A stretch of DNA of 7,870 bases from Oscillospiraceae bacterium. Lineage in GTDB: Bacteria > Bacillota > Clostridia > Oscillospirales > Ruminococcaceae. Made by a program: the position numbers and the translations under genes. Below the pieces are notes generated by a model, which ran no database searches, was not told the DNA's origin, and saw only the letters and a list, made by a program, of their open reading frames with translations. The DNA is taken from the NCBI GenBank assembly GCA_900752625.1, contig CAADWC010000027.1, forward strand, positions 1 through 7,870, in the 5' to 3' direction. Positions 5,892 through 7,870 of the stretch are shown here, one piece after another; position 1 is the first letter of the stretch, and each line of letters opens with the position of its first letter.

Positions 5892-6752
5892 TTACTTGTT
5901 TTTCTTAGCTGCTATCAATGCAGCAGATGAGAGTGCAATGCCTGCGAATACAACTTCACCTGCGCCTGTTTCTGCGTTGGCGGTTTCAGCCGCAGCAGTG
6001 TTAGTTTCGGGAGATGTATCGCTCTTGGATGTTGCAGCGGTTTCAGGGTCTGTATCGTTCGCGGATCCTGTATCGCTTGCTGACCCTGTATCGCTGTCAG
6101 ATGAATCGTCATTTGTTTCAGATAAGCTGTCGCCTGCTTCGGAAGATGTGTCGTCGTTTGATGCGGCGGTACCAAAATCAATGGTTACAGAAAGAGTTCC
6201 GCCGTTAAAAGCTCCTTCAGCATCCCATCCTGCAACCTCAGGAGTTGCTTCTGCTACTACTTCGCCTGTCGTTTCGTCCACCTGTTCGTTGGGTCTTATG
6301 TTGATTCTGAAGCCGCCTTCGGGGTCGAGAGTAGCTTCGGTAATAGCTTTAATTGACGTCAGTTCAGTTACCGTACCGTCGGTAGCTTCAAACTGTGCCT
6401 CTGTAATCGTTATCTCGTATGGGTAATTATCCTCCGGTAGGTTATTGATCACAATACCCATGCTGCCTAAGGTGCCGCCGTTGGGCATTGTAAGACCCTC
6501 GCTGATGGTATAGTTGAACTCTAATATTCCGTCCTCTGTGATTGATATCCAATCACCCTGATTCCATTGCCAATTTGTGCCCATGTAGTAAGCCATGCCG
6601 CCGATTGAATAATAAGCTTCATTCATCTCAGCATCCTCCTCTGAAGGATAAACAACGTCGCTCAGTTTTGTTGCCGCGGAAACGCTGAACGCCATGCAAG
6701 ATGCTGCAAGAGAAGCTGCTGTAAATCCCACAAATAATTTTTTGATTTTCAA
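5892..6752 (-). CDS. Secreted, probably wall-anchored surface protein of unknown function
   Basis: I do not recognise the family of this 286-residue protein. Residues 1-27 form a Sec signal peptide (KIKK, a hydrophobic core, SVSA-A). Residues about 28-195 form one domain rich in beta-strand pattern, with aromatic residues (AYYSIGGMAYYMGTNWQWNQGDW, 46-68) and alternating strands such as ILEFNYTI and GMGIVINNL-like stretches. The layout resembles carbohydrate-binding beta-sandwich modules on Ruminococcus enzymes, but I cannot name one. Residues 196-258 are a Ser/Asp/Thr/Glu linker with an 18-bp DNA repeat. The tail is NAETG (259-263), a hydrophobic stretch (267-282) and KKNK, like a sortase sorting signal with a non-LPXTG motif. 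The start is TTG with GGAGG 7 bases upstream; no ATG fits. It sits between GH5 and a sugar-binding lipoprotein, which suggests a role in polysaccharide binding or use. Confidence 0.85.
   Translation of the reverse strand: MKIKKLFVGFTAASLAASCMAFSVSAATKLSDVVYPSEEDAEMNEAYYSIGGMAYYMGTNWQWNQGDWISITEDGILEFNYTISEGLTMPNGGTLGSMGIVINNLPEDNYPYEITITEAQFEATDGTVTELTSIKAITEATLDPEGGFRINIRPNEQVDETTGEVVAEATPEVAGWDAEGAFNGGTLSVTIDFGTAASNDDTSSEAGDSLSETNDDSSDSDTGSASDTGSANDTDPETAATSKSDTSPETNTAAAETANAETGAGEVVFAGIALSSAALIAAKKNK
6050..6103. repeat. Three-copy 18-bp tandem repeat in the surface protein linker
   Basis: Units begin with CTGTATCG at 6050, 6068 and 6086. The first two match at about 14 of 18 bases; the third matches mainly in its first ten. 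On the coding strand they give six-residue units of the form S-D/N-D-T-G-S/A in the acidic linker. The repeat keeps the frame, so copy changes would alter linker length without breaking the protein. Confidence 0.7.
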
Positions 6753-6759
6753 AATGATT

Positions 6760-6764
6760 CCTCC
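6760..6764 (-). promoter_or_regulatory. Ribosome binding site fixing a TTG start
   Basis: Minus-strand GGAGG is 7 bases before the TTG at 6750-6752 that begins the surface protein. The next Met in frame is residue 20, inside the signal peptide core, so TTG is the start. Confidence 0.85.
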
Positions 6765-6797
6765 AATACAATGTTTTTTGTTGGTTCTGATTTACTG

Positions 6798-6822
6798 ACC
6801 GATACCCCGCTTTCTTATCGGT
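6798..6822 (-). other. Leader hairpin of the surface protein mRNA
   Basis: ACCGATA (6798-6804) and TATCGGT (6816-6822) form a perfect 7-bp stem with an 11-base loop, within the predicted untranslated leader of about 73 bases. It has no U-run and so is not a terminator. It may stabilise the 5' end of the message. Confidence 0.4.
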
Positions 6823-6832
6823 TCTTTATTAA

Positions 6833-6861
6833 ATTATAGACAATTTTATATCTTCGGACAA
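6833..6861 (-). promoter_or_regulatory. SigA-type promoter of the surface protein gene
   Basis: -35 TTGTCC (6856-6861), a 17-bp spacer and -10 TATAAT (6833-6838) on the minus strand predict a start near 6826. The surface protein gene, and probably the solute-binding protein gene after it, can therefore be transcribed independently of GH5. Confidence 0.75.
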
Positions 6862-6872
6862 TAGGATAAAAT

Positions 6873-6905
6873 GCAAAAACACTAACGTTTTGTGCTTTTG
6901 TTTTT
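6873..6905. terminator. Weak terminator-like hairpin upstream of the surface protein promoter
   Basis: GCAAAAAC (6873-6880) pairs with GTTTTGTGC (6887-6895) with one bulge and a 6-base loop. TTTTGTTTTT follows on the plus strand; on the minus strand only CATTTTATCC follows. It could stop antisense transcription, or help end GH5 transcripts before the next promoter. Confidence 0.3.
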
Positions 6906-6924
6906 AAGGCTTTACATAAAAGTA

Positions 6925-6956
6925 ATCCGGCAGGGAAACACAGTTCTCTACCGGAT
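6925..6956 (-). terminator. Hairpin downstream of GH5, possible terminator
   Basis: A 13-position stem (6925-6937 with 6944-6956) is closed by ATCCGG/CCGGAT and has one mismatch, one G-T pair and a 6-base loop. On the minus strand it is followed by TACTTTTATG, a short and broken U-run. It lies about 90 bases after the GH5 stop. It is a plausible but imperfect terminator and could instead be an mRNA 3'-end stabiliser. Confidence 0.45.
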
Positions 6957-6981
6957 AAATTAAGGAGGGAAATTATAAACT

Positions 6982-7031
6982 ATGCAATATTGCCAGGTAA
7001 AGCCTAACATTCTTTTTTCGCAATACTGCAT
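6982..7031. repeat. 12-bp imperfect inverted repeat just downstream of GH5
   Basis: ATGCAATATTGC (6982-6993) and GCAATACTGCAT (7020-7031) are inverted repeats with one mismatch and a 26-base loop. They begin 13 bases after the GH5 stop. Part of the loop (6997-7005, GTAAAGCCT) is itself the complement of 6907-6915 (AGGCTTTAC), so the two helices interleave. Confidence 0.6.
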
Positions 7032-7044
7032 GAAAAAGTTATTA

Positions 7045-7870
7045 TCAGAGTAGAGTTATGATCTCATCTATCACTGATTTCATATGTTCATCGCTGAGTC
7101 CGAAGTCAACATTTTTGTAACTCCAAGCTGCTCGTGATATTCCCAGCTTTTCAAATGCCGAATGAATATCCTTGAACCATTTCAAAGCATCCTCAGGCTC
7201 ACTCGTGTTGATAACGCCATACTCTCCGCAATAAAGGGCAGTTCCACGTTCCTCGCATATTCTTACCGCATTTTGAAAGCGTTTTTCAAAGTAAGCGGTA
7301 TCAAACCCACTGTCGGGAACGTCGAGGTAATCCTGAATATAGTCCAAACCGAGCTCTTTCATTGTTCTGCGGTAATCTGAAATATTTCCGGGATAGGAAA
7401 TACGCAGTTCATCAGGCATATTGTCAAGCCAGTGCGCCGCTTGATGAGTAAAAAGGAATGGATCGTAGCAATGAAAATTATATATGACATTTTCATCATA
7501 AGGCGGTGCCAGATCTGCAAGAGCGTCAACAGAATTGTTCCAATAGCTGCCCAAAAGAATTTTAATTTTAGGCGCATGGCGGCGTATTCTTTTGATCGCA
7601 GTTGTGCTTATCCTGTTCCACTCGTCACTGTATTCCTTGTTAGTGACTTCGTTGAGAAGTTCAAATGCGACATTTTCGGAATATTTGCCGAAACGGCGTG
7701 CAAGCCGTTCCCAAAGGGTATAAAATCTTTCCTGCAAAGCTTTGCCCTCAAAAAAGCCTTTTTCGTTATGACCTGGATGAAATGAAAAGCCTATAGTTTT
7801 GTGCAGATCAAGGATCATATTAAGATTGTTTTCTTCACACAGATCTATTGCTTTCTGAATATATTCAAAG
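7045..7870 (-). CDS. Glycoside hydrolase family 5 (endoglucanase-like), 5' end outside window
   Basis: This is a retaining glycosidase of clan GH-A that cleaves beta-1,4-type glycans (cellulose, mannan or mixed-linkage glucan; the substrate is not determined). The frame is open to the right edge: upstream of the first in-window ATG (7816-7818) it still reads FEYIQKAIDLCEENNLN, matching the helix before the family's ILDLHK strand, so that ATG is internal. Counting it as 1, the visible parts are ILDLHK (2-7), the acid/base Glu in LLNEV (E57), the conserved HCYDP (H116, Y118), the nucleophile Glu in YCGEYGV (E199) and the late Trp in AAWSY (W232). About 275 residues are visible, with perhaps 70-100 plus any signal peptide missing. 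The protein ends directly after the last barrel helix, with no C-terminal dockerin, binding module or anchor. Many Ruminococcus GH5 proteins are multi-modular. The downstream genes suggest a polysaccharide-use locus. Confidence 0.94.
   Translation of the reverse strand, partial: FEYIQKAIDLCEENNLNMILDLHKTIGFSFHPGHNEKGFFEGKALQERFYTLWERLARRFGKYSENVAFELLNEVTNKEYSDEWNRISTTAIKRIRRHAPKIKILLGSYWNNSVDALADLAPPYDENVIYNFHCYDPFLFTHQAAHWLDNMPDELRISYPGNISDYRRTMKELGLDYIQDYLDVPDSGFDTAYFEKRFQNAVRICEERGTALYCGEYGVINTSEPEDALKWFKDIHSAFEKLGISRAAWSYKNVDFGLSDEHMKSVIDEIITLL

Noticed and set aside
5896..6426. Long plus-strand open frame (176 codons) opposite the surface protein
   Set aside because: It is a mirror of the low-complexity Ser/Asp/Thr linker and domain, begins with TTG without a ribosome site, and has Ala/Val/Ser-rich content as expected from antisense reading.
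1..7870. CRISPR array, tRNA, rRNA, transposase, integrase or toxin-antitoxin genes
   Set aside because: No regularly spaced repeats, cloverleaf, rRNA segment or matching protein motif was seen on either strand.

Overview
The window looks like chromosomal DNA from a low-to-moderate GC Gram-positive anaerobe of the Clostridia, most likely a gut or rumen Ruminococcus-type bacterium. The reasons are strong GGAGG-type ribosome sites (two of them in front of TTG starts), a MecA-type adaptor, a YdiF-like ABC-F protein, a stand-alone glucose-type IIA protein, a lipoprotein sugar-binding protein, a sortase-type surface protein and a GH5 glycosidase. The genus is an inference; no ribosomal or other taxonomic marker gene is present.

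Layout. The 3' four-fifths of rpe (ribulose-phosphate 3-epimerase, +) runs in from the left edge. It converges on, and overlaps by 8 bp, a mecA-like gene on the minus strand; the rpe terminator lies inside the mecA-like coding end. Next on the minus strand is a complete 646-residue ABC-F ATPase. Upstream of it is a 398-bp divergent control region. This holds a consensus minus-strand promoter, an 88-bp nested inverted-repeat element that makes up most of the ABC-F leader, and a plus-strand promoter for a single-gene IIA-Glc-like protein. That gene ends at a strong bidirectional terminator. The right half is a minus-strand group read from right to left: a GH5 glycosidase (5' end outside the window), a 292-bp gap with several inverted repeats and a near-consensus promoter, a secreted and probably wall-anchored protein of unknown function, then a family-1 solute-binding lipoprotein.

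How the genes fit together. The right half looks like an extracellular polysaccharide-use locus: GH5 would cut beta-glucan or a related polymer, the surface protein may help bind it, and the lipoprotein would capture released oligosaccharides. No permease or ATPase for that importer is in the window. The left half is housekeeping or regulatory: pentose-phosphate metabolism, ClpC-linked proteolysis and ribosome-associated translation control.

I did not find an obvious defence system, mobile-element gene, CRISPR array, tRNA or rRNA. The best leads for something undescribed are the nested inverted-repeat leader of the ABC-F gene, the IIA protein that lacks the usual second active-site histidine, the unrecognised surface domain, and the interleaved inverted repeats downstream of GH5.
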